From Acanthamoeba lenticulata (taxonomy: Eukaryota > Discosea > Longamoebia > Acanthamoebidae), in the NCBI GenBank assembly GCA_002179805.1, contig NAVB01000160.1:1-20195 (forward strand): DNA of 20,195 nt, given 5' to 3'. A model generated the notes under the pieces. The model was not told the DNA's origin. It saw only the letters and a program-made list of their open reading frames with translations, and made no database searches. A program made the position numbers and the translations under genes. Below, piece by piece: positions 1 to 8,312 of this stretch; the first letter of the stretch is position 1; the number at the start of each line of letters is the position of its first letter.

Positions 1-973
1 ATGCCTGGCATTACCCATGGCGTGAGTCATTAATGGGGAAGAGAAGAGGGAGGGAAGGGGGGGGGGGCAAAGAACAGCAAAGGCGAGGATGATAGAGCCA
101 GTGAAGCGCAGGAAGTACCCATGGACCAACTCTCCAGAGTCATGATCTGGAACAGCGTGTACATGGAACGGGGCACTGCGCACACACACACACACATACA
201 CAGGGACAAGTGCGCACAGACACACAACACACAACCCAAGCACTTAGCATGCGAGGAGGAGCGAGGAGGAGCGAGGAAGAGCACGCACCGGTGCCAAACC
301 ACTCATTGTACTTGGTGCCAAAGAGAGAGGTGCCGATGAGAGCAAAAATGTAGAAGATGACGAGAAGCAGCACGAAGAACCAAGCCAGGGTTGGGAGCGA
401 GCCGAGCAGTGTCTCCGTGAGCAGCCGCAGTTTGCTGCTGACCTTGATGACGCGAAGCAGGCGCACGACTCGCAGCACGCGGAACACGGCATACTGGTTG
501 TAGAGGCCCGTCTGCGGGATGAGGGTCACCAGGAGGATGAAGGCATCAAACCAGTTCCAGGCGTCGACAAAGAAGGACACACGCTCGACGTAGAACCGGA
601 GGCCAATCTCAACGATGAAGACGAGCAGCACTGCGTTGTTGACTGTCCAGAAGAAGAGGCGCCCGAAACGTTCGACCATGTTTGGCGAAGTCTCGAGGCC
701 AAGGGTGATGGCGTTGAACACTATCACGAGCACGACAAAGCGCTGGAAGGTCATGCTCTCCAGGACTTCCTTCAACCGCGCTCTGACCGAATTGTCGAAC
801 TTGATGGTGCCCCCAACGCCTTTGCCGATTTCCCTGACGACATAGTAGTCATTCAGATGATTCTCTTGGATGTACTGCCTGTGAAGCTTCTGGAGCAACG
901 GCGTTGTGGAAGTGGAAGAAGAGGAGGAAGATCCATTGGTGGCGGCCGGGGTGGGCGTGGCTGTTCGAGACAT
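1..973 (-). CDS. Single-domain voltage-gated cation channel, 5' part (runs off window)
   Basis: Probable plasma-membrane voltage-gated cation channel with one six-helix domain per subunit. The start is the ATG at 973-971. Exons are 973-289, 175-119 and 4-1, with GT-AG introns at 288-176 and 118-5 that keep the frame. After a Ser/Thr-rich cytoplasmic N-terminus, predicted helices are S1 (about residues 74-94), S2 (107-126), S3 (134-153), S4 (about 163-178, with repeated arginines in FRVLRVVRLLRVIKV) and S5 (184-217). The pore loop follows in exon 2 as TLFQIMTLESWSMG, then one more residue from exon 3. The TLESWS filter matches the sodium-selective filter of bacterial NaChBac/NavAb channels, so sodium selectivity is inferred. 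S6 and the C-terminus lie outside the window, so a four-domain protein cannot be wholly excluded, but the short N-terminus favours a one-domain type. Confidence 0.85.
176..288 (-). other. Channel intron 1 with CA/GT microsatellite
   Basis: GT-AG intron (donor GTGCGT, acceptor GCGCAG) splitting the S5 end from the pore loop in phase 1. A CA-rich repeat at about 180-202 reads as GT-rich on the coding strand just before the acceptor. Confidence 0.8.
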
Positions 974-1459
974 TGTGTGTGGATTCCTGCAGCTGCGGAT
1001 CTCCCTCCCCTGTTTACTTCCAAGGGCAGTAACTCCTGGTCAATCGATTTTGCACCTCGGCACCAAGCACTCGCGTGCTCGATTACTGATGATCGGGGCA
1101 GACGAAGGCTCCGGCCAAGCTGAAGAACGGCCCATTTCTTTGCTTCTTTTTCTTTTAGTATTTCTTTTTTATTGTGGGTGTTGTCCTTTTGAGGGACAAA
1201 GAGAGAGTCTCATAAAGTACAAGTGCGCGCAAAGGGTGGGAATCGGTCGCTCCCGAAGACTGACAACGCGCTCAGTCGGCTGTCAGGGTGGAAGTTGGAG
1301 GGAGGAGAAGAGGTAGCTGCAAAATTGGCCCTGTGTCGGTGGGGAGACTGCTGCGGGTGACAAAACTGGTGCTCTGCTCGCCGCGAGGGCGACGATCGGA
1401 CGACAGTCAGTATTCGCGCCGTGGCACCGCCGCAGCACAAAAAGAGAAGTCAAGCCGCT
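974..1459. other. Intergenic: channel promoter side and GATA gene 3' flank
   Basis: No gene is supported here. Both neighbours are on the minus strand, so this holds the upstream region of the channel gene and the 3' flank of the GATA gene. A T-rich tract at 1138-1173 gives AATAAA on the minus strand at 1173-1168, a possible polyadenylation signal for the GATA gene, but it is 287 bp past the stop and unproven. Confidence 0.4.
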
Positions 1460-3470
1460 TTAGGCAAGACTGGCCCCGGAGGTCGTGGACGCTGCCACGA
1501 CGTCGGCAGCCGCGGCGGCAGCAGTCGAAGGGACAGGGCTGCTGCTTCGCGAGCGCGGCTTGAGGGCTTGCTGTTGCGCCGCTGGTGCCGTCGGTTGCGT
1601 CGTGGGCGCGCCAGTAGCATCCTCTTCCTTCTTTTTCTTGTTCCTCTTTGCGTAGCGCAGCCCACAGGCGTTGCAGAGACTGTGGTAAAAGTAGGGAAGA
1701 GGCGTGGCGGTGGTGAGGCATTGTTCTCTAGGAGGAGCAATGCGCAAAGCAGGCGAGCGTACGTTCGGGGTCCGTAGGGCCCGCGGCGCCATTCGGGCGT
1801 CTTGCTCGCACCACACTCGGTGCAAATGTGGCCTGGGCCTGGCCGTCCTCCCGCCGTGCTCATTTGTTGCGGCTGCTGCTGTTGAGCCGGCTGAAGAAGA
1901 GAGGCAAGCCCGCGGAGTGAGTGGAGATTCAAAGCCACTGGCACAGTGACGGGGATGTGGGGGGGAAAGGTGTTGTTGTACCCTCTTCCTCTTCTGGGCC
2001 GCATCGCCGGTGGTGGCCTTGAGGTTTTTGTTGTTGTTGTTGTTGTGCACAGGCAGAGCGCCAGCGGGGACAAAGGGATAGAGCATCGGCGCCGCAGCCG
2101 GCTGGAGTGGCACGGAGGACGAATGCAGCGGCACGAAGGAGGACGCTTGCGGCGGTGACGAGGAGAACCAGGGCGCCACCGAGGCCGAAGGCGCGTAGGG
2201 GTATCCGGACACCGGGGAGGAGGAGAGGCTGGCCGTCGCCAGCGGCGAGGCGACCGTGCCCATCAAGACCGCGCCCGATGGGCTCATGTCGGCACAAGGG
2301 AGAAGCTCCGCTGCGGGCGGATAGGCCTGCGGATGAAACGGCTGGGTGCCGTTGTTCATGGGCGAGTCGCTGAGCAAGAAAGGCTGGGCGACCAGCGCGG
2401 GAGACGAGCCCGACGAAGGCCAGCTGTAGATGGAACCGTCGAAGGATTCATCGCAGCCAAAGGACAACGAAGCCGCCACGGAAGCGTCGAAGCTCGCCGG
2501 CGCCAGCGGAGGGCAAGCCATGACGGGGCTCGGCAAGTCACTCCGCAAGACCGGGCCGTAGTAGCCGCTGCCTTCCCAACTGTGGACCACGGGGCCGGAG
2601 TTGGGTTCCGACGTTGTGGGGATTGTTGGGCTGGTGTTGGTCGTGGGGCCTCGTGGGCTATTGTCCATCATCACCATGTCGCTTGTGCCATAACCAGCAG
2701 CGGAACCCTACGCGTGATAACACCCACACACAGACATGGCGTGCACGCACGGTACAAGCAAGAGCGGGTTTCGTTAGCCACCGAAACGGTTCCGGAGAAA
2801 TAAAACCCCGCGCTGCGGGATTGGACAGCGGAGCTAAATGAATCCCGCGCCCTTTTATCCTTTTCACTTCACGCGTGGGGACTAGCAAGCACGCGGCGGA
2901 GGTTGGGCGTACAGGAAGATGCACAAGGCTCAAGGCAGTAGCACCGCCGTTCACCACCGGGTGGCTGGCCGTCGCGACACAGCCGGGGCAGCCAGGATGC
3001 AGCCAGCTTGGATCTGCTGCTGCTGCTACTGGGGTTGTAGAAGTGGCCAGTGTCGTGGCCACTGCGGGCGAGATGCCGGGAGTCCCATACACTCCACCGG
3101 TGCCGAGGGCCGCCGTTGAGCCCGTTAACAACGTTCCTCCGGCTCCGTAGTTTAGACTGCTCCGCAGAGGAGAAGAAGAAGATGATGAAGAAGAAGAAGA
3201 AGTCAACACGACATCGTAGTCGCCGCGGAAGCTGCGAGAAGGTTGTTGAGTTGTAATAGCGGCCTCTCCGAGCAGCAGATGACTGCCCCGCTGTGATGAC
3301 GGCTGTTCGCCCGCAAACAGCGCCGGCTCGAGGAAAAAAAGGGAACCCGAGCTGGAGAGATCATCACAAGGAAAAAGAAGGTCATCCAGGTCGTGGTCCT
3401 TGCCGCCAGCTCCGTTGCTGCCGAAGGGCAGCGGCGGAAGCGGTGACGGTAGATAGAAGTCGGAAAGCAT
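1460..3470 (-). CDS. GATA-type zinc finger transcription factor
   Basis: Probable nuclear DNA-binding regulator. Proposed exons: 3470-2913, 2707-1982, 1890-1763 and 1679-1460 (stop TAA at 1462-1460), about 543 residues. All three introns are GT-AG and phase-compatible (2912-2708, 1981-1891, 1762-1680). The single zinc finger is split by the last intron and reads C-x2-C-x18-C-x2-C at about residues 451-476, with KTPEWRRGPYGPRT joined to LCNACGLRYAKRN and then a lysine-rich tail. The 18-residue loop is the type IVb spacing seen in plants and several protists. N-terminal to it are an Asp/Ser-rich acidic segment, a polyserine run encoded by an AGA/TTC-type repeat near 3170-3200, Ser/Pro-rich sequence and Asn and Gln runs, typical of activation domains. 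The in-frame stop upstream of 3470 supports that start. The last two introns are secure; joining the first exon is less certain, because the 2677 ATG could start a shorter product. Confidence 0.8.
2851..2860 (-). promoter_or_regulatory. TATA-like box inside GATA intron 1
   Basis: The minus strand reads GGATAAAAGG here, about 175 bp upstream of an in-frame ATG at 2677-2675. It could drive a shorter GATA isoform lacking the acidic first exon. If exon 3470-2913 is not part of this gene, it would be the main promoter. Confidence 0.35.
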
Positions 3471-4236
3471 CGTATATGGAGGTGGGTCGAGTTCTTCTTG
3501 GCTTGGTTCGCTTTACCACCACTGGCTTCAAAGGAACGATTTTCCTCCTCTTCTCTTCTCACTCGCTCTCCCTCTCTCTCTCTCTCTTGCTCCTCCTCCT
3601 CCTCCTCCTAATGGGTACCTATCTTGTTGTGGGCTGCGTCGCGCAAGAAACAAACTCGAGAAGAGCAAAAGAGCTGTGAGCCGGAATACAAGTGGTCGCG
3701 CGCGAGCGCGGCAAATTGCGGACCAGCACCGCAATGGTTGGCCTTTGAGCACTTGTTCTGGCAGCTTCGCGTGTCGCTTAAAAGAAGACGCGCGGTCATT
3801 GATGGGCTGGAGTTCTGACCCCACCCAGTGCGCAGCGTGTATCAACGAAATTCATGATTCCCACCACAACTTCCTTTCAAACCCCTCTCTCGGCCCAGGC
3901 TCACTGGTCGACGGAGTAATATCTCTGTGCAGGGGTGGCCCTTAGTGGTCGTCCGGAACATTTCCTCGCGGCGCCCCAGCCCGCATAGGCCGGCGACACC
4001 GCCATTCGAACCAACAGCAGCCGGCTGCCTTGCAGGCCAACCGCCTTTTAGTGCTCTCGGCATTGAAGGCACTAAGTAGTTGCAATTGTAAAAAAATAAA
4101 ACGTGTTTGGTGTGGTTGCAAACCGTTCTCGTCAGCGACCCAACCACAAAAAGTCCTTCTTTGGTGATGGTGTGACGCCTGGGCTGTCTGGGCTGGCTGG
4201 GAGGTTTGGGCCCGTGCTGCTGCTTCAGGTGAACCC
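3471..4236. other. Intergenic region with CT microsatellites
   Basis: No gene is supported in these 766 bases. The segment is upstream of the minus-strand GATA gene and downstream of the minus-strand gene ending at 4237. It holds a pyrimidine-rich CT/CTC repeat at about 3545-3608. Open frames here have proline/arginine-rich or mixed composition with no recognisable domain. AATAAA occurs on the plus strand at 4095-4100, the wrong orientation for either neighbour. Confidence 0.5.
3545..3608. repeat. CT / CTC simple repeat
   Basis: Pyrimidine-rich stretch with tandem CT units followed by tandem CTC units, just upstream of the GATA gene. It could influence promoter structure. Confidence 0.85.
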
Positions 4237-5913
4237 TCATTCGCCCAGAGGGCAGGCGTGAGCGGCCACAAACGACGGGGCGAACGACGCAACGGCACGC
4301 GCGTCCGTCGTGAGAAAGAGCGGCAGCGAGGCGTAAGAGCACGCGAGGATGCCCGAGACGAAATGAGAGCGAGAGTCGCTCCTCCATCCGTCCGTAGCGG
4401 TCGTCTTCGTCGTCGTGGTTCGGGCAGCCGTCGTCGTTATCGTGGCGGGACCATCAAGACACACTTTGCTCCGTGGATGGAATAGCTCTCCGATACCGCG
4501 GAGAGCGGCCAAAGCGGGCAGTGGCGGCACGAAGAACAACTTCCGCGCCAGCGACTCGGATGAAGGGCTTTGAAACGTCGTTGCTGCTCCTCCTCGTCCT
4601 CCTTCTCCTTCGTCGATCCACTGGTGCCGAAGTGAAGAGGGAACGTCCAGGAAGTGCTGGGTGGGGACCTTGAGGGCATAGGCTTGCATGCCGCGCTTGC
4701 GCATGTAGTTGTAGGGCGTCGCGCTTGTGTCCTGCATCACCCCAGCAAAGAGGCCCAGTCCGTACGACAGCGAGTGCGCTCGGGCCGGGTTACGCACGTC
4801 TGCAGCCGCTTTTAAGGTCAAAGGCTCCTTGCAGTCGGCCCTGCTGGACCGACCCTCGAGCTCACTCGGGTGATGAACAACATCACCATCCTGCGTTCCG
4901 GGTGCGAGAAGGGGGGAGTCGCGTGTTGGGTTGCGAGAACCGCGGTAGAGCAGGAAGAAGTCCTGCAGACCTGACGGAGGCCTTCGCACTTCTTTCGCTT
5001 GGTGCTCTGGTTCGTGTTCTTCTCGTTGTTGTTGTTGCTGCTGCTGCTGCTGCTGCTGAGCAAGAGGTGGTGGCCACCGCCACAGCGACCAACGCTCCTG
5101 TTGAAGCCGCTCCCACGTCGCGCTCTCGTCTTCTTCCTGGTCTCTTGGTGTGCGTCCATCAGACTCGACGCTATTGGACGCTCCAGCTCCGGGCGGGACG
5201 GGCTGTCGCTCGAGGCCAAGCTCAAGGCAGAGGCTGTCGTAGATGACATCCTTGCGTCGGAGATAGCCACGCTTGGTGAAGGAGTGCACGCACGGGTCGA
5301 CCACGGCCACCGGGGCCAGATGCCTCTTGAGCGCTCTCCACTCGTTATCGGTCGTCGGGTGCGTTGTTGACGGCTCGTCTTCGGCCGCCCATGCGATGAG
5401 CTTGGGGTAAAGGTTCTCGACCAGGAAGCCGTACCGGTCGTGATCGCTCCTTCCGCTTGCCTGGTTGGGCACCTTGGGCACGCGAGCTCGCCCCCACGGC
5501 GCCTTGCCGTTGCAGCTTCCAGCGAGGTGGTGATCGCCGTCATCATCGTCGTTGTCGCTCGCGCTGTGCACGATAGAGCGGATCAGCTGAAGGCACTCTG
5601 CGCTTCTGGCGCTGCGCTCGGCCGACTGCGGAGAAGCTCTCGCGCAGAGCTTCACCAGCTTGCGGAGACGGGCAACATCGGGACGAATGAACTCTCGATA
5701 GACCGAGCCCATCGCCTCTCGCTCATGTTCAAAGGTCCAGGTGTCTGGGCGTGGCGACGACGGAAGGCTGGAGGATTCCGCCTGACCGCCATCGCTCACG
5801 GACCGCAAAGGGGGGCTTGCCCACCACTCTCGCAGCCTGTCCTCGAAGGTGGCGGAGCGCAGAGGCCACTCTTCGAAAAGCCGGGCGACCTCTGTATCGG
5901 CGCCCTCCTGCAT
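4237..5913 (-). CDS. Uncharacterised protein with polyglutamine tract
   Basis: An uninterrupted minus-strand frame. The first ATG is at 5913-5911, directly after a CACACAG that could also be a splice acceptor, and the product is 558 residues. No family is recognised with confidence. The protein is acidic, hydrophilic and apparently soluble. A run of about 12 glutamines from a CAG/CAA repeat lies near residues 285-297. After it come LLYRGSRNP (about residue 320) and a region with SLSYGLGLFAG (about 380), ATPYNYM and YALKVP. The order YRG, then an S-x-S strand, faintly recalls ADP-ribosyltransferase folds, but a catalytic glutamate cannot be assigned, so this is a guess. The last 75 residues are Thr/Arg-rich and differ in composition; an unrecognised intron (possible GTGTGT donor near 4464) could replace that end. 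Codon use is strongly GC-rich and consistent with a real gene. Confidence 0.7.
   Translation of the reverse strand: MQEGADTEVARLFEEWPLRSATFEDRLREWWASPPLRSVSDGGQAESSSLPSSPRPDTWTFEHEREAMGSVYREFIRPDVARLRKLVKLCARASPQSAERSARSAECLQLIRSIVHSASDNDDDDGDHHLAGSCNGKAPWGRARVPKVPNQASGRSDHDRYGFLVENLYPKLIAWAAEDEPSTTHPTTDNEWRALKRHLAPVAVVDPCVHSFTKRGYLRRKDVIYDSLCLELGLERQPVPPGAGASNSVESDGRTPRDQEEDESATWERLQQERWSLWRWPPPLAQQQQQQQQQQQREEHEPEHQAKEVRRPPSGLQDFFLLYRGSRNPTRDSPLLAPGTQDGDVVHHPSELEGRSSRADCKEPLTLKAAADVRNPARAHSLSYGLGLFAGVMQDTSATPYNYMRKRGMQAYALKVPTQHFLDVPSSLRHQWIDEGEGGRGGAATTFQSPSSESLARKLFFVPPLPALAALRGIGELFHPRSKVCLDGPATITTTAARTTTTKTTATDGWRSDSRSHFVSGILACSYASLPLFLTTDARAVASFAPSFVAAHACPLGE
5026..5060 (-). repeat. 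CAG/CAA repeat encoding polyglutamine
   Basis: Tandem CTG/TTG units on the plus strand read as about a dozen Gln codons in the minus-strand gene at 4237-5913. Confidence 0.9.
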
Positions 5914-6146
5914 CTGTGTGCGTATTGAATAGCGCAAGATCAGCAAAAGCTTTGGATGGAAGCTTCTGTCACATCATTGGGAAGAGGGGGGGGGGGAGGG
6001 TAAGGTTTTGCTGTTGTGCGAACCTGCTCAAGATCATGAAGTAGAACCGCCACACGCTCCAAAACTACACACAGCCAACAACCTTTTCGCGGATCTGCAT
6101 GCCATGGTGCATGTAGAGGCAGCCGAGGCGTGAGTTTTACATCCTA
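5914..6146. other. Gap between two minus-strand genes with coding-like remnants
   Basis: It contains a G-run at about 5988-5996. A minus-strand frame from 6136 down to about 5995 is interrupted only by TAG at 6067-6065. It encodes protein-like segments such as LYMHHGMQIREKVVGC and FWSVWRFYFMILSRF. These may be 3' exons of the gene at 6147-7012 whose splice sites I could not resolve. Confidence 0.35.
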
Positions 6147-7012
6147 TCAAGGGCACAAGTATCTCCGTAGCACTACAAGGTGTGTCTGTGTACCGTATGG
6201 AAAGGGTGCCTGAGCCAGAAGGTATCGATGAACACATGAAGGCCCTGTGATCGTGTCGGTAGACGTTGGCGAGGCACCAGGCTCGTAGCTACGAGTACCG
6301 ACGGACGAAAAGAATGATGCTGGGAGGAGCGGAGAAGCCTTGAGAAAGTTGACAAGGCGGCAGTTGACCTCATAATGGACGAAGCACTGGCGCGGGTCCA
6401 TAATGAAGGCCCTTGCCCGCTCAAGGAAGGAGCTCTCAGTGAGAGCACCCGTCCAATGCGGCCAGGTCTTGTGATCCCAATGCCACACCTGCCCGCATCC
6501 CATGAACAGGCCCTCTTCCATGCACTCTGTTGAGGAGCCCTCGGCGCGCGCGCGTGCATGGTGGTGAGGTCAACTGGTCCAATTGCGAAACGGTTGAGGT
6601 TGAGCAAGAGGAACATCAGTTTTCACTTACTACCTTCTGGCGAGGTCAGGTGCGTAAAGGAGGTGCAGGCGCGCTCTCGCAAGTACTCCCGGATGCAAAA
6701 CAGCTCGTACAAGGTACGCGGCACTTTGAACTGCCGGAGAAGAAAGCCCGACAACGAGGAACAGCCTGTCTTCGCTTCTTCTGCTTCCTCCTTCTCCCCG
6801 GTCGAAAAGGCAAGGCTCGTAGGGAAGGTCCGCCGCACGAGTGTCGCGTAGACTTCGGCTTCATACGCTTCAGCCGGCACGACCTCGAGTATGGCTTGTG
6901 CGTCCGGCGCATCGGCGGATGATGACGATGATGCCGCCACGGCAAAGAGCACTTCTTCGCCGTGGCCAGCATGAGTCGGCCAATCCGTCCAACAACCTTG
7001 GTTCAGCTCCAT
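6147..7012 (-). CDS. Uncharacterised spliced gene (3' end unresolved)
   Basis: No family is recognised. The start is the ATG at 7012-7010. Exon 1 is about 7012-6634, or to 6631 if the perfect GTAAGT donor at 6630 is used instead of GTAGTA at 6633; both are phase 1. Exon 2 begins at 6526 after CAACAG, giving a continuous reading such as SPE-ECMEEGLFMGCGQVWHW. An in-frame stop rules out the earlier acceptor in this intron. Exon 1 has an alanine/serine low-complexity segment, then LYELFCIREYLRERACTSF. Exon 2 is Trp/His/Cys-rich and contains DPRQCFVHYEVNCRLVNFL. The plain frame stops at 6147, but after about 6330 the sequence loses protein character. A further intron ending in CACAG near 6242 would open the alternative GLHVFIDTFWLRHPF, so the C-terminus is uncertain. 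It is divergent from the COMMD7-like gene. Confidence 0.55.
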
Positions 7013-7218
7013 GGTGAGATCATATCAAATTGATTTCGATCTCCCGCTCGACTGGCCCTCCTTGTCTTCTTTCCGGCCACCGGTGCAGCCCCCCCCCCCT
7101 GGCAGGGCAAAAGATAATGACTGGGGAAAACTGATTGAGAAGAAAAAAAAAAAACTTGCGTGCCACATCGAAACCGCCAAAGAAAAGGGAGCAGCTCACA
7201 CCATTTATTTAATCCAAC
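7013..7218. promoter_or_regulatory. Divergent promoter region, 206 bp
   Basis: A short gap between the minus-strand gene starting at 7012 and the plus-strand gene starting at 7219. It contains a C-run at about 7090-7098, an A-run at about 7143-7154 and AT-rich sequence directly before the plus-strand ATG. It must carry the start signals of both genes unless they lie inside coding sequence. No clear TATA box stands out. Confidence 0.45.
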
Positions 7219-8287
7219 ATGCGATTCACAAATGAAGTGGTGGACGAAACGCTGTATGCCGACTTTCGGTTGATGAATGGGCTCAACGAGGAGCAATTGG
7301 AGGAATTCCTGGGGCTTGTGCTGCGCTTTTTGGCGGGACAGACTGCCGCTGAGTTTATGGAAGCTGTCGGCGCCTTCGCGAGTGCCCACAAGGCTTCACC
7401 CAACTCTCTCAAGAATCCTCTCCGTGGCGCTCTACTCATATCCTTATTGACCTCCCGAGAGTTTTGATTTATTTATTTATTTATTTATTCTTTTTGGAAT
7501 TATACTCTTTCCCTTAACCCACCCGTGCGCACTTCTTCAAGGGAGCACTTAAGTCGAATCTCACTCCCGCTTACGTCAAGGAGGACCTTGTTGAGCTTGG
7601 TACGTACCTTGGTGGCCAATGTTGCATGTTTTTCTGTGTGGCCTGTGGATGTGTGTCTGGCGTGGTTTTTCAAGTGCAGGCCTTGTTGTCTCCTGGAGGT
7701 GTTAGATTGCGTGGTCTGCTCGGGTTACTGTCCTCTTACTCTAGCGTCGTCGTCACCGTTTGCTTGCATTTGTATGTGGTGGCGGTGGTTGTGGTTGGGG
7801 GGGGGAATCCATTGTGTGGTGGACAGGCCTTGCGGAGGACAAGGCAGAAAAGGCCGAGCAGCTGTGGAAGAGGCACTACCTTGATCTGAGCCGAGCTGCA
7901 AGTGAGCAGACTCTCATGGTTAATGAGCTCGTTGAAAGGAATTGGCGATTCGGCGGTATTGATATGCAATTCTCGATCCTTTGCTTTGTTCTTTCATAAC
8001 TCTGTGCTTCATCCGTTTACCAATACCTGTTTTTCTTATGTGCTCTGTTTTGTTTGTGTTTGTGTGTGTATCTTCATGTGACGTCGTCGACGTCATAGAT
8101 GTTTCGTGTTGGCAGCACTTTTCTGCAACTGAAGCTGGTGCTCAACAAGGGAGTCACCAGAGACAACGTGAGCATGGGTGCGGCCACTGCGTTCTTATCA
8201 TCATTATTTCATATATATGAACCTGGCTCGTCGCTACTTCAGAAACAAGCCGCAACGCCGTATTTTCCACCTCTCTGCGTTAACTGA
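7219..8287 (+). CDS. COMMD7: COMM domain-containing protein 7-like
   Basis: COMMD proteins assemble into the Commander complex, which works with the CCC and retriever modules in endosomal recycling. Proposed exons: 7219-7437, 7533-7599, 7827-7987 and 8099-8287, about 211 residues, close to the roughly 200 of animal COMMD7. The N-terminal helical part spans exons 1-2. Exon 2 encodes FFKGALKSNL and exon 3 continues LGLAEDKAEKAEQLWKRHY. The COMM domain opens with QTLMVNELVERNWRFG and continues in exon 4 with GSTFLQLKLVLNKGVTRDN, all strongly COMMD7-like. Intron 1 is an AT-AC intron; without it the frame and alignment fail. The exon 3/4 join is uncertain: the natural donor after GGCG (GT at 7956) is out of phase, so I used the weak in-phase GTTCTT at 7988. 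The last 40 residues after VSMG match COMMD7 poorly, and the stop is only 25 bp before the ATG of the ABC fragment. Confidence 0.85.
7438..7532 (+). other. U12-type AT-AC intron (minor spliceosome)
   Basis: The intron begins ATATCCTTA, one base from the U12 AT-AC donor consensus. It contains TCCCTTAAC at 7510-7518, one base from the branch-site consensus TTCCTTAAC, and ends GCGCAC. The branch adenosine lies about 15 nt from the 3' end. Both exon junctions are phase 0 and give a gap-free match to COMMD7. No GT-AG alternative fits: the available GT sites (7462 region, 7423 region) are out of phase with the only AG acceptor that keeps GALKSNL. An ATTT tandem repeat lies inside at about 7468-7489. 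Confidence 0.88.
7600..7826 (+). other. COMMD7-like intron 2 (GT-AG)
   Basis: Donor GTACGT at 7600 and acceptor GGACAG ending at 7826, phase 1, splitting the glycine of LELGLAEDK. The intron is GT-rich, with a G-run at about 7797-7805. The donor sits within the palindrome GGTACGTACC (7599-7608). Confidence 0.8.
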
Positions 8288-8312
8288 TTGTGGCTAATCT
8301 CACGCCGCCCCA

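Noticed and set aside
1650..1765. Frame change inside the GATA finger as a frameshift.
   Set aside because: Clean GT-AG intron (1762-1680) restores RTLCNACG exactly, so no mutation is needed.
3560..3608. Possible CRISPR-like or satellite array.
   Set aside because: It is a simple CT/CTC microsatellite without spaced repeats.
4095..4100. AATAAA on the plus strand as a polyadenylation signal.
   Set aside because: No plus-strand gene ends upstream of it; both neighbouring genes are on the minus strand.
4818..5546. Large alternative minus-strand frame within the polyQ gene.
   Set aside because: Arg/Ser-rich shadow translation, typical of GC-rich coding DNA read out of frame.
7976..7982. ATCCTTT near the COMMD7-like exon 3 end resembles part of a U12 donor.
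   Set aside because: It is preceded by CG instead of AT or GT and no U12 branch sequence precedes the next acceptor.
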